From positions 215,896,741 through 215,960,740 of the forward strand of contig NC_058518.1 of NCBI RefSeq assembly GCF_904849725.1: a stretch of DNA of 64,000 nt. Reading direction: 5' to 3'. Positions 34,619 through 45,894 of this stretch are shown in pieces. A program made the translations under genes and the position numbers. The notes below the pieces were generated by a model. It ran no database searches, was not told the DNA's origin, and saw only the letters and a list, made by a program, of their open reading frames with translations. The stretch is from Hordeum vulgare subsp. vulgare (lineage: Eukaryota; Streptophyta; Magnoliopsida; Poales; Poaceae). Within the stretch, counting starts at the first letter, position 1. Every line of letters begins with the position of its first letter.

Positions 34619-34698
34619 CTAGTGGTTCAAAGGGAAGTTGAGAATGGTGAAAAAAAGACCCATGAACTGAGAGCCAGAGAACCCGGGGGAACCCCTAA

Positions 34699-34990
34699 CA
34701 CTACTGGAAAACAGTAATTTGCCATCAGCCAGGGCTTTGCCGTCTGCTGGCTGATGGCAAAGACCCTCTTTGCCGTCAGCTGACCTAAAGCGGACGGTAA
34801 AGGGATCACTGATGGTAAAAAGGATATTTGCCATCGGCCAGGGCTTTGCCTCTCGTCAACGGACGACAAAGGTAGTGAAGGCAGATGGCAAACCTTTCCC
34901 ACCCCACCCCACCCCGCACCACCCCACCCCTTTGCCATCAGCCTAACCCACTTTGCCGTATGCGGCAGACGGCAAAGGGGATGGACCCCC
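34699..34990. repeat. CACTA left terminal and subterminal repeats
   Basis: Terminal CACTACTGGAA is followed by clustered ttgccatcagcc, tttgccgtctgc and gacggcaaag motifs in both orientations. In CACTA elements such subterminal repeats bind the TNPA-like protein. Confidence 0.8.
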
Positions 34991-35524
34991 TAACGTTAAC
35001 GGTCGTCCTGCCCACCCGCGCGCTCCCCCACTCTAGCTCCCCTCTCTCTCCACCGCAACCTCCACCCCCCAGCAGCGCCGCTGACGCAACCCCACCCCAG
35101 CTCCGCCGCCCCACCCCAGCACCGCCGCCCCACCTAATCCCAGCGCCACAGCCCCACCCCACCCCAGCGCCGCCACCCCACCCCAGCGCCGCCGCCGCCA
35201 CGCCACCCCACGCCCTCCTTGCGCCCCTCACCCTGCGGCCCTCCTCCCCGCGCCTCTCCTCCTCGCGCCCCTCCCCCCTGCGGCCCTCCTCCCCACGCCC
35301 TCCTCGGGCCCCTCCCCCCTGCGGACCTCCTCCCCGAGCCTCTCCTCCCTGCGCCACTGGATCGAGGTCAGTTTTTTTAACTTTTTTTGTAATAGTTTTG
35401 TTTAATAAGTTATAGGTTTTAGGTTTGTTTTGGCTTAAGTTTAGTTTTAATTTATGTTTAGTTTTAGTTTAGTTTACGTTTATGTCTAGTCTTAGGTTAG
35501 TTTCATGTTTAGTAGAAGAAAATA
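34991..35524. other. CACTA C-rich leader and T-rich intron-like segment
   Basis: About 35000-35365 is strongly C-rich on the plus strand. It yields long open frames (34885-35415 plus, 34938-35357 minus) made of Pro/Ala/Arg or Gly/Arg repeats, which I do not accept as genes. At about 35364 a candidate splice donor (gag followed by gtcagt) leads into a T-rich, TTTAGTTT-repeating stretch like a plant intron. This may be the remains of the transposase leader exon and first intron. Confidence 0.4.
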
Positions 35525-38500
35525 AGAAAATAAGAACCTTGGTTAGCTCATGAATATTATATACTTAGCTTGTTTTCCTCTAAAATGGGATAATTAACCC
35601 ATTTAGCTCCAAAAAGACATAGTTAGGTAATTTAGCTCCAACAAGAGGAGAAGAAATAGGCAAAATGAAAAGAAAGAAGAAGAAAAGAAGAGAAGAAGGA
35701 GAAGGAGGAGAAGGGGGAGGAGGAGGAGGAGGAGGAGAAAGAGGAGAAGGCCAAGGACCTACTAGTCCTTCTCCTCCTCCTCCTTCTCCTCCTTCTCCTC
35801 CTTCTTCTTGATTTCTTCTTCTTCTCCTCCTCCTCCTCTTTCTTCTCATCTTTCATATTATCCTTACTTTAATTAACCCAACAATGACATAATTAGCCCA
35901 TTTAGCTCCAAAATAGCATAATAAGCTCAAAACGGCATAAGAACCTTGGTTAGCTCATGAATATTATATACTTAGCTTGTTTTCCTCTAAAATGGGATGA
36001 TTAGCCCATTTAGCTCCAAAAAGACATAATTAGGTAATTTAGCTCCAACAAGAGGAGAAGAGGAGAAGAAATAGGCAAAATGAAAAGAAAGAAGAAGAAG
36101 AAGAAGAAGAAGAAGAAGAGAAGGAGAAGGAGGAGGAGGAGGAGGAGGAGAAGGCCAAGGACCTTCTAGTCCGTCTCCTCCTCCTCCTTCTCCTCCTTCT
36201 TCTTGATTTCTTCTTCTTCTCCTCCTCCTCCTCTTTCTTCTCCTCTTTCATATTATCCTTGCTTTAATTTCCCCAACAATGACATAATTAGTCCATTTAG
36301 CTCCAAAATACCATAATAACCTCAAAATGGCATAAGAACCTTGGTTTGCTCATGAATATTATATACTTAACTTGTTTTCCTCTAAAATGGGATAATTAGC
36401 CCATATAGCTCCAAAAAGACATACTTAGGTAATTTAGCTCCAACAAGAGGAGAAGAGGAGAAGAAATAGGCAAAATGAAAAGAAAGAAGAAGAAGGAGAA
36501 GAGAACAAGGAGAAGGATGGGGAGGAGGAGGAGAAGGAGAAGGCCAAGGACCTTCTAGTCCTTTTCCTCCTCCTCCTTCTCCTCCTTCTTCTTGATTTCT
36601 TCTTCTTCTCCTCCTCCTCCTCTTTCTTCTCCTCTTTCATATTATCCTTGCTTTAATTTCCCCAACAATGACATAATTAGTCCATTTAGCTCCAAAATAC
36701 CATAATAACCTCAAAATGGCATAAGAACCTTGGTTTGCTCATGAATATTATATACTTAACTTGTTTTCCTCTAAAATGGGATAATTAGCCCATATAGCTC
36801 CAAAAAGACATACTTAGATAATTTAGCTCCAACAAGACGAGAAGAGGAGAATAAATAGGAAAAATGAAAAGAAAAAAGAAGAAGAAGAAGAGAAGAAGGA
36901 GAAGGAGGACGAGGAGGAGGACGAGGAGAAGGCCAAGGACCTTATAGTCCTTCTCCTTCTCCTCCTTCTCCTCCTTCTCGATTTCTTCTTCTTCTCCTCA
37001 TCCTCCTCTTTCTTCTCCTCTTTCATATTATCCTTGCTTTAATTTTACCAACAATGACATAATTAGCCCATTTAGCTCCAAAATACCATAATAAGCTCAA
37101 AATGGCATAAGAACCTTAGTTAGCTCATGAATATTATATACTTAGCTTGTTTTCCTCTAAAATGAGATAATTAGCCCATTTACCTCCAACAAGACATAAT
37201 TAGGTAATTTAGCTCCAACAAGAGGAGAAGAGGAGAAGAAATAGGAAAAATGAACAGAAAGAATAATAAGAAGAAGAAGAGAAGAAGGAGAAGGAGGAGA
37301 AGGAGGAGGAGGAGGAGGAGGAGGAGAAGCCCAAGGACCTTCAAGTCCTTCTCCTCCTCCTCCTTCTCCTCCTTATCCTCCTTCTTCTTGATTTCTTATT
37401 CTTGTCCTCCTCCTCCTATTTCTTCTCCTCTTTCATATTATCCTTGCTTCAATTTCCCCAACAATGACATAATTAGCCCATTTAGCTCCAAAATACCATA
37501 ATAAGCTCAAAATGGCATAAGTACCTTGGTTAGCTCATGAATATTATATACTTAGCTTTTTTTCCTTTAAAATGAGATAATTATCCCATTTAGCTCCAAG
37601 AAGACATAATTAGGTAATTTAGCTCCAACAAGAGGAGAAAAAGAGAAGAAATAGGAAAAATGAAAAGAAAGAAGAAGAAGAAGAAGAGAAGAAGGAGAAG
37701 GAGGAGGAGGAGGAGAAGGCCAAGGACCTTCTAGTCCTTCTCCTCCTCCTCCTTCTCCTCCTTCTCCTCCTTCTTCTTGATTTCTTATTCTTCTCCTACT
37801 CCTCCTCTTTATTCTCCTCTTTCATATTATCCTTGCTTTAATTTCCCCAACAATGACATAATTAGCCCATTTACCTCCAAAATACCATAATAAGCTCAAA
37901 ATGGCATAAGAACCTTGGTTAGCTCATGAATATTATATACTTAGCTTGTTTTCCTCTAAAATGGGATAATTAGCCCATTTAGCTCCAAAAAGACATAATT
38001 AGGTAATTTAGCTCCAACAAGACGAGAAGAGGAGAAGAAATAGGAAATATGAAAAGAAAAAAGAAGAAGAAGAAGAGAACAAGGAGAAGGAGGAGAAGGA
38101 GGAGGAGGAGGAGAAGGCCAAGGACCTTCTAGTCCTTCTCCTCCTCCTCTTTCTCCTCCTTGTCCACCTTCTTATTGATTTCTTCTTCTTCTCCTCCTCC
38201 TCCTCTTTCTTCTCCTCTTTCATATTATCCTTGCTTTAATTTCCCCAACAATGACATAATTAGCCCATTTAGCTCCAAAATACCATAATAAGCTCAAAAT
38301 GGCATAAGACCTTGGTTAGCTCATGAATATTATATACTTACCTTGTTTTCCTCTAAAATGAGATAATTAGCCCATTTAGCTCCAAGAAGACATAATTAGG
38401 TAATTTAGCTCCAACAAGAGGAGAAGTGGTGAAGAGATAGGAAAAATGAAAAGAAAGAAGAAGAAGAATAAGAGAAGAAGGAGAAGGAGGAGAAGGAGGA

Positions 38501-39702
38501 GGAGGAGGAGGAGGAGAAGGCCAAGGACCCTCTAGTCCTTCTCCTCCTCCTCCTCCTCCTTCTCCTCCTTCTTCTTGATTTCTTCTTCTTCTGCTCCTCC
38601 TCCTCTTCCTTCTCCTCTTTCATATTATCCTTGCTTTAATTTCCCCAACAATGACATAATTAGCCCATTTAGCTCCAAAATACCATAATAAGCTCAAAAT
38701 AGCATAAGAACCTTGGTTAGCTCATGAATATTATATACTTAGCTTGTTTTCCTCTAAAATGGGATAATTAGCCCATTTAGCTCCAAAAAGACATAAATAG
38801 GTAATTTAGCTTTAACAAGAGGAGAAGAAATAGGAAAAATGAAAGGAAAGAAGAAGAAAAGAAGAGAAGAAGGAGAAGGAGGAGGAGAAGGCCAAGGACC
38901 TTCTAGTCCTTCTCCTCCTCCTCCTTCTCCTCCTTCTCCTCCTTCTTTCTTGATTTCTTCTTCTTCTTCTCCTCCTCCTATTTATTCTCCTCTTTCATAT
39001 TATCCTTTTTTTAATTTCCCCAACAATGACATAATTAGCCCATTTAGCTCCAAAATACCATAATAAGCTCAAAATGGCATAAGAACCTTGGTTAGCTCAT
39101 GAATATTATATATTTAGCTTGTTTTCCTCTAAAATGGGATAATTAGCCCATTTAGCTCCAAGAAGACATAATTAGGTAATTTAGCTCCAACAAGAGGAGA
39201 AGAGGAGAAGAAATAGGGAAAATGAAAAGAAAGAAGAAGAAGAAGAAGAGAAGAAGGAGAAGGAGGAGGAGGAGCACGAGGAGGAGGAGAAGGCCAAGGA
39301 CCTTCTAGTCCTTCTCCTCCTCCTTCTCCTCCTTCTCCTCCTTCTTCTTGATTTCTTATTCTTCTCCTCCTCCTCCTCTGTCTTCTCCTCTGTCATATTA
39401 TCCTTGCTTTAATTTCCCCAACAATGACATAATTAGCCCATTTAGCTCCAAAATACCATAATAAGCTCAAACTGGCATAAGAACCTTGGTTAGCTCATGA
39501 ATATTATATACTTAGCTTGTTTTCCTCTAAAATGGGATAATTAGCCCATTTAGCTCCAAGAAGACATAATTAGGTAATTTAGCTCCAACAAGAGGAGAAG
39601 AAATAGGCAAAATGAAAAGAAAGAAGAAGAAGAAGAAGAGAAGAAGGAGAAGGAGGAGGAGGAGGAGGAGGAGGACAAGGCCAAGGACCTTCTAGTCCTT
39701 CT
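35525..39702. repeat. CACTA internal tandem array, left part (about 11 units of about 395 bp)
   Basis: Each unit has an AT-rich spacer (marker accttggttagctcatgaat, at about 35536, 35942, 36337, 36726, 37112, 37522, 37911, 38309, 38710, 39084, 39482) followed by a purine-rich arm of GAA/GGA repeats. A centre aaggaccttctagtcctt and a pyrimidine-rich arm of TCC/TTC repeats come next. Arms are inverted repeats of one another, so each unit can fold into a long hairpin. Unit spacing is 379-410 bases. The Lys/Glu/Arg and Ser-rich frames in these units are low-complexity by-products. Confidence 0.9.
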
Positions 39703-40190
39703 TGTCATGGTTTTGTCAGGGCATATGTCCTCGCGAAAGGATTTTGTACTGGAGCCATCGCACCTTGGTGGCGACTCAAAGGGGTTAAGCGGGAGAGATA
39801 CGTCGATTTACCCAGGTTCGGCCCCTCGTGAGGAGGTAAAAGCCTACGTCCTGCTTTGGTTTGTATTGATGTGGTTTCGATTACAAGGAGGGCGTAACTC
39901 GCCGATCCTACCACTCGATGATTTCTAACCTACCCTCTCCTCCCCTGGGACTCGCCTTTATATACAGGTCGAACCCCTAGGGTTTACAAGGGTACTTTCC
40001 TTCCTTAAAATCTTGACCCCTGTGGTCTCTAAGTCGCCGTCTTTCAAAGCTTGGAGACCTTCCAGAAATCATAAACCGTCATACGACCTTGATCCGGCCA
40101 GGACAAGGCCCAAATAATTGTTTGGGTGAATCGCCTAATTGGTAACCCGGCCCAACTAGGGCGGGTCATTAACAGGTAATATCCCCAACA
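39703..40190 (-). repeat. Element G 3' LTR
   Basis: 488 bp, plus-strand ends TGTCATGG..ATCCCCAACA. I count about 22 substitutions and no indels against the 5' LTR by eye (about 4.5 percent). Confidence 0.9.
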
Positions 40191-40203
40191 TTAGGCCCCA
40201 AAT
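40191..40203 (-). promoter_or_regulatory. Polypurine tract of element G
   Basis: The minus strand reads TTTGGGGCCTAA directly before the LTR start TGTTGGGG. Confidence 0.7.
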
Positions 40204-41374
40204 TGACTTAAACTTCTTTTCACGCCAATATTTCCGCTCAGTTGAAGGCGATTCATTCCTCATTTTTCTCCATACGTCGGAAATTGTAACCCGCCATCTG
40301 GCACCGAAAAATCTTTAAGTCGCCAAACCATTTCTTGTTGGCATCTTCTTATCCCTCGATTTTCGGGAAGACTGACATAATCCCAACGGATCTTAGTGCA
40401 TCGTTATCCCAAAATCTCCGGAACGCTTTTATGGCGAATCTTTTTATTCCCCGGCGGTTCCCGCTCACGGCGCCTCGATTCCAGCGCCTGCCCTGATAAA
40501 TAGATGGGGGGGACAGGACTGGTGCTTCCCACCTACCAGTCTCGTCAACCTCCTCCCCATTATCACAGCGAGGAAATCTCATCGCCTCCCAAGGGCTCCG
40601 CCGCTGACCAAATTTTCTGTCCTCTCCCGAGAAGCTTCGGCGCCGCCCATAGGTCTTCGCCGTCGTCAAGCTTCGCACTACGGCCGACCCGTCCGTCGCC
40701 ATTGACCACCGCATCGTCGTCGACCATCTCGCCGTTCACCATGAACTCCGCCGCCGTCGAAGATCTCTTCGCTCGATGGGACCTCCGTGCTTCTCCAACA
40801 ACCTCCGTCACCGTCGGTCTTTTTCGACCGAAAGCATCAGGTTAGGCCTCCATCCATTTAGGAACACATCCAATCTCCGCTTGAAGCTCCGGCACTGCCA
40901 TGTTCGTGATGTTCTTCGCGAGCATGTGTTGCCTACCAAACTGATTAGCACAAATGTCGACGAGATAGCCAATGCTTTGAATACCTTCATTTATCCGCTC
41001 TCACTAGTGAACCGAGAATAATGTTTCATCAAACGAAGGGCTTGCCCTGGAAATAAATTGCTGCATCCAGCCATTTTTCTCACGTTTTTTCATCTGCCTA
41101 GTAGATCCATAATTTACCTACTGTTTTCCAAAAGCTGTTTGTGGTCTTCACACTTTGATGTTTTGAACGAACGTTTCCATCATCTTTAGAACGCAACTCT
41201 CGTGAATAGCCAAAGTTCGTAAGTCGCCATAGCAATCCAACTCGGCTCTTGATGTGGCGGGTCCAGCTTTTCCCTCAGTCCATGGACAAATTACTTGGCG
41301 AGTTAGATGAACTTATTTCACCCCTTACAGCAGATGTTCGAGGCGTGTAAATTCATACTTTACTTCTTTGTAGC
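40204..41374 (+). promoter_or_regulatory. Upstream region and possible first exon of the antisense gene in G
   Basis: A TATA-like gataaatag lies at about 40494. ATGs at 40504 and 40741 (caccATGaactccgccgcc, a good plant start context) open the same frame (MNSAAVEDLFARWDLRASPT) to a candidate donor, gcatcag then gttagg, at about 40843. A candidate acceptor, tacttctttgtag, ends at 41373. The two exons would be one base out of phase, so either a different donor is used or the copy is mutated. The intron is T-rich, as in plants. Confidence 0.45.
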
Positions 41375-42256
41375 ATGGGCGCCGTCTTCAAAAGTGACTG
41401 GCTTCCTACCAAAGTCAATGACACCATACTGGCACACTATGTGAAAACGGGCAACTTGGACCGTCAGAATGTTATCGGCTGGCGTACCGGGTTCGGAGAA
41501 GATCTCCCCAACCCCAAAGAAGGAGAGATAGTTGTCTTCGTTGAGCACCTGGAGCGAGGTTTTAAGCCGCCCGGATCAAAGTTTCTTAGAGACGCCATGG
41601 CTTTCATGAACGTCCGCCTCCAGGATCTGGGACCTAACTCCATAAGTAACTTATGCCAATTCCAAGTGTTCTGTGAGGCTTACCTGCGGATTGAACCCTT
41701 TGTCCCCTTATTCTGGCACTTTTTCCATCTGAATCGCCAAACGGAATTTCACAATGGCCCTAGCCTGGAACTCGGTGGTGTCAATGTCCAGTGCCGCAGG
41801 GATAGTCCGTTTCCCTCACTCGCCATGCCCAGCCATCCCAAAGGTTGGGGCGAGTCTTGGTTCTACTGTCAAGAGACCTCTCCTGCAGGCGAAAACAAGC
41901 TTCTGGGCTACAGGAAAGATCGCCTTCCAACAAACTTCAAGCTTCCAGACAAGCTCACCGAGGAGGAGGAATCAGAATTCATCCCAGTATTGTCCGAGTT
42001 AAGATCCTTGACAAATAATGGCCTTACTGGGGTTGACCTAATCCGCTGCTGGGTCGAATGGCGCATCCTCCCTCTGAGTCGCCGGGACGGGCTAATGTGC
42101 GAATTTGATGGCACCCTAGATCATCCTCAATGTTATTTCCATACGACTTTAACAGAAAAGGATATTGTCACCATCATCAAGAAGCTGACTAGCGAGCCTG
42201 CGGGAAAATGCGGCCAAATCGGCCTCAAGCCTTTCTGCAAAATTAATCCGGCGCCC
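41375..42256 (+). CDS. Antisense gene in G, exon with putative gypsy-type transposon domain (Transposase_28)
   Basis: A continuous frame from ATG 41375 reads SDWLPTKVNDTILAHYVKTG, GWRTGFGEDLPNPKEGEIVV and FVEHLERGFKPPGSKFLRDA, then NSISNLCQFQVFCEAYLRIE and FFHLNRQTEFHNGPSLELGG. This is the conserved core of the plant family Pfam calls putative gypsy-type transposon (Transposase_28), recognised from memory. The frame runs on to 42325, but a donor (cccaag then gtgagc, about 42259) and an acceptor (ctatttcag, about 42340) give a natural splice. The biochemical role of this family is unknown. It is on the strand opposite to gag-pol and lies between integrase and the 3' LTR, the place where Tat/Retand elements carry antisense extra ORFs. 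This exon has no stop or frameshift. Confidence 0.75.
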
Positions 42257-42340
42257 AAGGTGAGCAAATCTAACCCGCCTTTGGTCTTTACTTCTTATGT
42301 TGCACTTGTATTGTGGTTTTTGTAACATATGCTATTTCAG

Positions 42341-43461
42341 AAAGGCGATAAATTTTGGTCCAAGAAACCCAAAAGGCTAGCCATGAATAATGTTACGCCG
42401 CCCCTAAAGAAAACCGAGGGCAAGGGCAAAGCTGTTGCGGCTGAGCCATCCGAAGTCGATGAATCTCAAGTCGGCGATGCACTTTCGGAGGTAAAAATCC
42501 ATCTTCTATTCACTCGCCATCTACTACTGTTAATCTTTGTATTTATACCTCTCCCTCTCTTCAAATAGAATGAAGACAACGACAACCAGGAGCACTCTGT
42601 TGAGGTAATTTCTGTTTCCTCCGATTCATCTCCTTCTCCTCCTAAGCCGGCCACGCGAATTTGTGGGAAGTTCCCTTCTCTCACCCAAATGCTTGTTTGG
42701 ACCCAAATTTCCTACTGAAGAAAGCACAACATACTTCAAATCGGAAGACCCGAAGTCATTCCGGTGACCTGGTGTCCGGCTTACCAGCAACGAACAAGAG
42801 GAAACGAAATGAGGTACTTATGAATAACAATTCTTCATGTTTCTTTGGATCACGTCTGTAACCCGCCTATACTGTTGGCGTATAATTCTTGCAGAACTCT
42901 CCTCCTACATCTGGCGACTCAGTGATGTCGACACTTCCGCCAATGATTCGAGTTCCTGGGTAAGTCTTTTAATAATCTTACTTTGGATCCTGAGGGTAAT
43001 AAACTTTCAGTTCCTTAACGCGCTTCTCCCTTCTTTAGGGCACAGGCCAAGAAAAGGAAAACTAGCGGATCAACTCCTGTCACAACTTCAGAGCCCATCA
43101 AAGAATCAGTGCCGATCTAGGACAACCCGGACCAAGGCGAGCCTGAAAATCAAATGGATCTTCCAGACTCGCCCAAGGAAGCAATGGATGCCCCTAAGCC
43201 GCCAAGTCCATTGATGACGACAGAAGACCCGGATGATGTAGTTATTACTGGTACCGGCTTCTCTAAGCCGGCGACAACGGTTTTGTCAAGGCATGTGGCA
43301 TCCTCCTCTCAAGCCATTCCTGAATCTGGACTCTCCAAGGCTAAGCTTTCTGAATATGAAAATCTGGAGTTCAAGGAACTATGCCCTGGTTTTGCAAGTC
43401 GCTTGGAGGCGAGCTATGAGATGGAGAAAAGCCTGCTGCGGATGTTAAAAAACAAACATGA
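42341..43461 (+). pseudogene. Antisense gene in G, middle exons (partly decayed)
   Basis: After the acceptor at about 42340 the reading is KGDKFWSKKPKRLAMNNVTP and KGKAVAAEPSEVDESQVGDA, a basic then acidic linker. A donor (gag then gtaaaa, about 42490) and an acceptor (cttcaaatag, 42568) lead to NEDNDNQEHSVE and SSDSSPSPPKPATR; a frameshift near 42660 moves the reading to KTRSHSGDLVSGLPATNKRK. Exon 43154-43461 reads DLPDSPKEAMDAPKPPSPLM and ENLEFKELCPGFASRLEASY, ending KNKHE before a donor at 43462 (gaggtaag). Exact exon borders are inferred. Confidence 0.5.
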
Positions 43462-43793
43462 GGTAAGTTTTCTTATATTGTATTACTCCATTAACCCCCA
43501 AGGGCCGGGTCATCAGTAAAAAGATGAGCCCGGTCTTGATAGATTTAGAAAAATATTGCGACCAGTAACCCCCAAGGGCCGGGTCATTAGTAAAAAGATG
43601 AGCCGGGTCTTGATAAATTTAGAAAAATATTGCGACCAGTAACCCCCAAGGGCTGGGTCATCAGTAAAAAGATGGGCCGGGTCTTGATATTGTATAATTT
43701 CATCTGAAAATAAAAAATTATACATTAGCCCCCAAGTGTCAGGGATATTGCTTGCAATAGTTCTGAGACTTGCCCCCTTTTTTGTACTTTCAA
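43462..43793 (+). repeat. Intron of the antisense gene with a threefold 73-bp direct repeat
   Basis: Donor gaggtaagttt at about 43460 and acceptor tttcaacag at about 43796 bound a T-rich intron. Inside it the block taacccccaagggc..attgcgaccag occurs three times in tandem (about 43492-43690, third copy shortened). Confidence 0.7.
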
Positions 43794-43796
43794 CAG

Positions 43797-44785
43797 GAAA
43801 CTCTTACTCAGACTGAATCGGCGCTTGGCGATTTAAAGAAAGTCTTATCTGGTCAGCAAGATGCCCGAGATAAGTTGGAGGAGAAATATCAATTGGCCTT
43901 GGCTGAGCTAGAAAAACTCAAAGCCGATTTGAAAAAAGCTCAAATCGACCAAGATGCTGCCATAAAAAGAGCAGAGAAAGCTGAAGCGAGGCTGGCTACT
44001 GTGCAACAAGAATTGTCCGGCTTAAAGCGTCATATCTCAAACATGACGCAAGCCGTCTTTGGTAAAATTACTCGAACTTTTGGTCTTCTCTCCCCCCTTT
44101 TTTTTAAATAACTCTTATTGCAAGTCGCTGATTATCATGACCCCTTACTTAGGTCCGAGAGCCGCCAACCTTCAGGAAGATTGTGTGCTGATGCTAAAGG
44201 CGATTTACACGCTGACAGAGCAACTGTACACCGGCAGTGTCTTAACCGTTAAAACTGTGATGGGTGCCAAAGAGCCTATAGCTTCCATAAAGAAGGTGCT
44301 TGGCTGCCTATCCACACTTCCCCCTCACATTGGCGAGCTAACTCGGTCAGCCGCCCGAAAGGGTGTTCTGACTGCCTTGAGTCGCTGCTTGGCATATGCT
44401 CCAGAGATCAACCCGGAAGAGGTAGCGGCAGGCTTTCCTCAACTTAAAGACGATGGGTCAGAATTCGTTGAAGAGGACTATCAACGTGTTGTCAAGGACT
44501 CCCGGCTGGCAGCAACCCAACTCGCAGCAAGTCTTGATTTATCAAAGTATCAGGTGGCTTATGACAGCAAAAACAAGAAGGTCAACCCGCCAACCTTTGT
44601 GACGACCAGTTTAACTCCTCGGCGACCCAAGAACCCTTTTGACTTGGAAGCAGACCTGGCATAAATCCTGACTGATGAAGATGACTTCGCAGTTCTGGCT
44701 AAGTGCAACTGGGTACTGGGCGATTTGCAAATTGATGTCGGCCAAAACTCGCAGCAAAATGATCCTAAGGCGCCAACAGAATAAA
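43797..44785 (+). pseudogene. Antisense gene in G, coiled-coil exon and C-terminal exon
   Basis: Exon 43797-44062 encodes a long coiled coil with regular Leu/Ala heptads (LTQTESALGDLKKVLSGQQD, LEEKYQLALAELEKLKADLK, AEKAEARLATVQQELSGLKR). After an intron (about 44063-44152) the last exon encodes GPRAANLQEDCVLMLKAIYT, IASIKKVLGCLSTLPPHIGE and RKGVLTALSRCLAYAPEINP, then VAAGFPQLKDDGSEFVEEDY. It ends at a TAA (44662-44664) that looks premature, since the same frame continues as ILTDEDDFAVLAKCNWVLGD to a TAA at about 44785. Coiled-coil C-termini are usual in this family. A structural or nucleic-acid-associated role is only a guess. Confidence 0.65.
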
Positions 44786-45087
44786 CCTCACCAATTTGGC
44801 CTGAGAGCCATGTAATATGTCTTTTTCATAAGTCGATATTGTTTTTGTGATACTCTTCGAAAGAATCTTTATGTCGCCCTTAAGGCGATTTGAAATATTT
44901 GACCTGCCTTTTGAGAATCCTTTAAGATGCTTAATCCGCCATGGACGAAGTAATTCTGATCATCATCCTGACTTAAGCATTGAAAACAACATATGTGAAA
45001 TCAAATAAATGATAACAAATATTTTCAAGAGGAATCAGAAAGAAAGGTTTAAAACCCTCGAGGCTATGCCATGAATAAAAACAACAA
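44786..45087. other. Element G spacer after the antisense gene
   Basis: About 300 bases, AT-rich, with scattered aataaa and tgtaat sequences that could serve as poly(A) signals for the plus-strand gene. No coding sequence seen. Confidence 0.5.
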
Positions 45088-45842
45088 TTTCGTCGGATCA
45101 TAAGGTCGCGACAGGATGGGGCGAGTCAGAAAGCTCGAGCACACACCCTAAAATGCAGGTTTCGTCGGCTCATAAGGTCGCGACAGGATGAGGCGAGTCA
45201 GAAAGCACGAGCACACACCCTAAAATGCAGGTTTCGTCGGCTCATAAGGTCGCGACAGGATGAGGCGAGTCAGAAAGCTCGAGCACACACCCTAAAATGC
45301 AGGTTTCGTCGGCTCATAAGGTCGCGACAGGATGAGGCAAGTCAGAAAGCTCGAGCAGACACCCTAAAATGCAGGTTTCGTCGGCTCATAAGGTCGCGAT
45401 AGGATGAGGCGAGTCAGAAAGGTCGAGCACACACCCTAAAATGCAGGTTTCGTCGGCTCATAAGGTCGCGACAGGATGGGGCGAGTCAGAAAGCTCGAGC
45501 ACACACCCTAAAATGCAGGTTTCTTCGGCTCATAAGGTCGCGACAGGATGGGGCGAGTCAGAAAGCTCGAGCACACACCCTAAAATGCAGGTTTCGTCGG
45601 CTCATAAGGTCGCGACAGGATGGGGCGAGTCAGAAAGCTCAAGGGCCACCCTAAAATGCTGATGATTTCGTCGGCTCATAAGGTCGCGATAGGATGGGGC
45701 GAGTCAGAAAGCTCAAGCGCCACCCTAAAATGCTGATGATTTCGTCGGCTCATAAGGTCGCGACAAGATGGGGCGAGTCAGAAAGCTCAAGCACCACCCT
45801 AAGATGATGATTCTGTCGGCTCATAAGGTCGCAACAGGATGA
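45088..45842. repeat. 72-bp tandem repeat (about 10.5-11 copies) between convergent genes of G
   Basis: Unit tttcgtcggctcataaggtc .. ctaaaatgcagg, 72 bp (73-74 in the last copies), with cataaggtcgcg occurring 11 times. Because 72 is a multiple of three, one frame stays open (45441-45662) with a 24-residue repeat, but the frame has no start context. Copies differ by few bases. It lies between the 3' ends of the antisense gene and the integrase gene. Confidence 0.92.
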
Positions 45843-45894
45843 CAAAATTGTTCTTTTAATGAAGAAGCCCCCAAGTCAGGGAGTATATTCAACT

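Larger units (their letters stand above)
31619..34698 (+). mobile_element. Element E: Tat-lineage Gypsy fragment, left part
   Basis: Decayed gag, protease and RT of a Tat-type Gypsy element on the plus strand. Both ends are broken: no LTR is present at the left junction with the F LTR, and the right end is split by the CACTA insertion (TSD taa at 34696-34698 and 55643-55645). Coding resumes at 55646. Confidence 0.82.

Noticed and set aside
34885..35415. Pro/Ala-rich 176-codon plus frame and the Gly/Arg-rich 139-codon minus frame opposite it
   Set aside because: Both come from C-rich CACTA leader DNA; open frames on both strands, no domain, strong composition bias.
45088..45842. Possible CRISPR array
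   Set aside because: The 72-bp copies are contiguous with no variable spacers, and the context is a plant retrotransposon.
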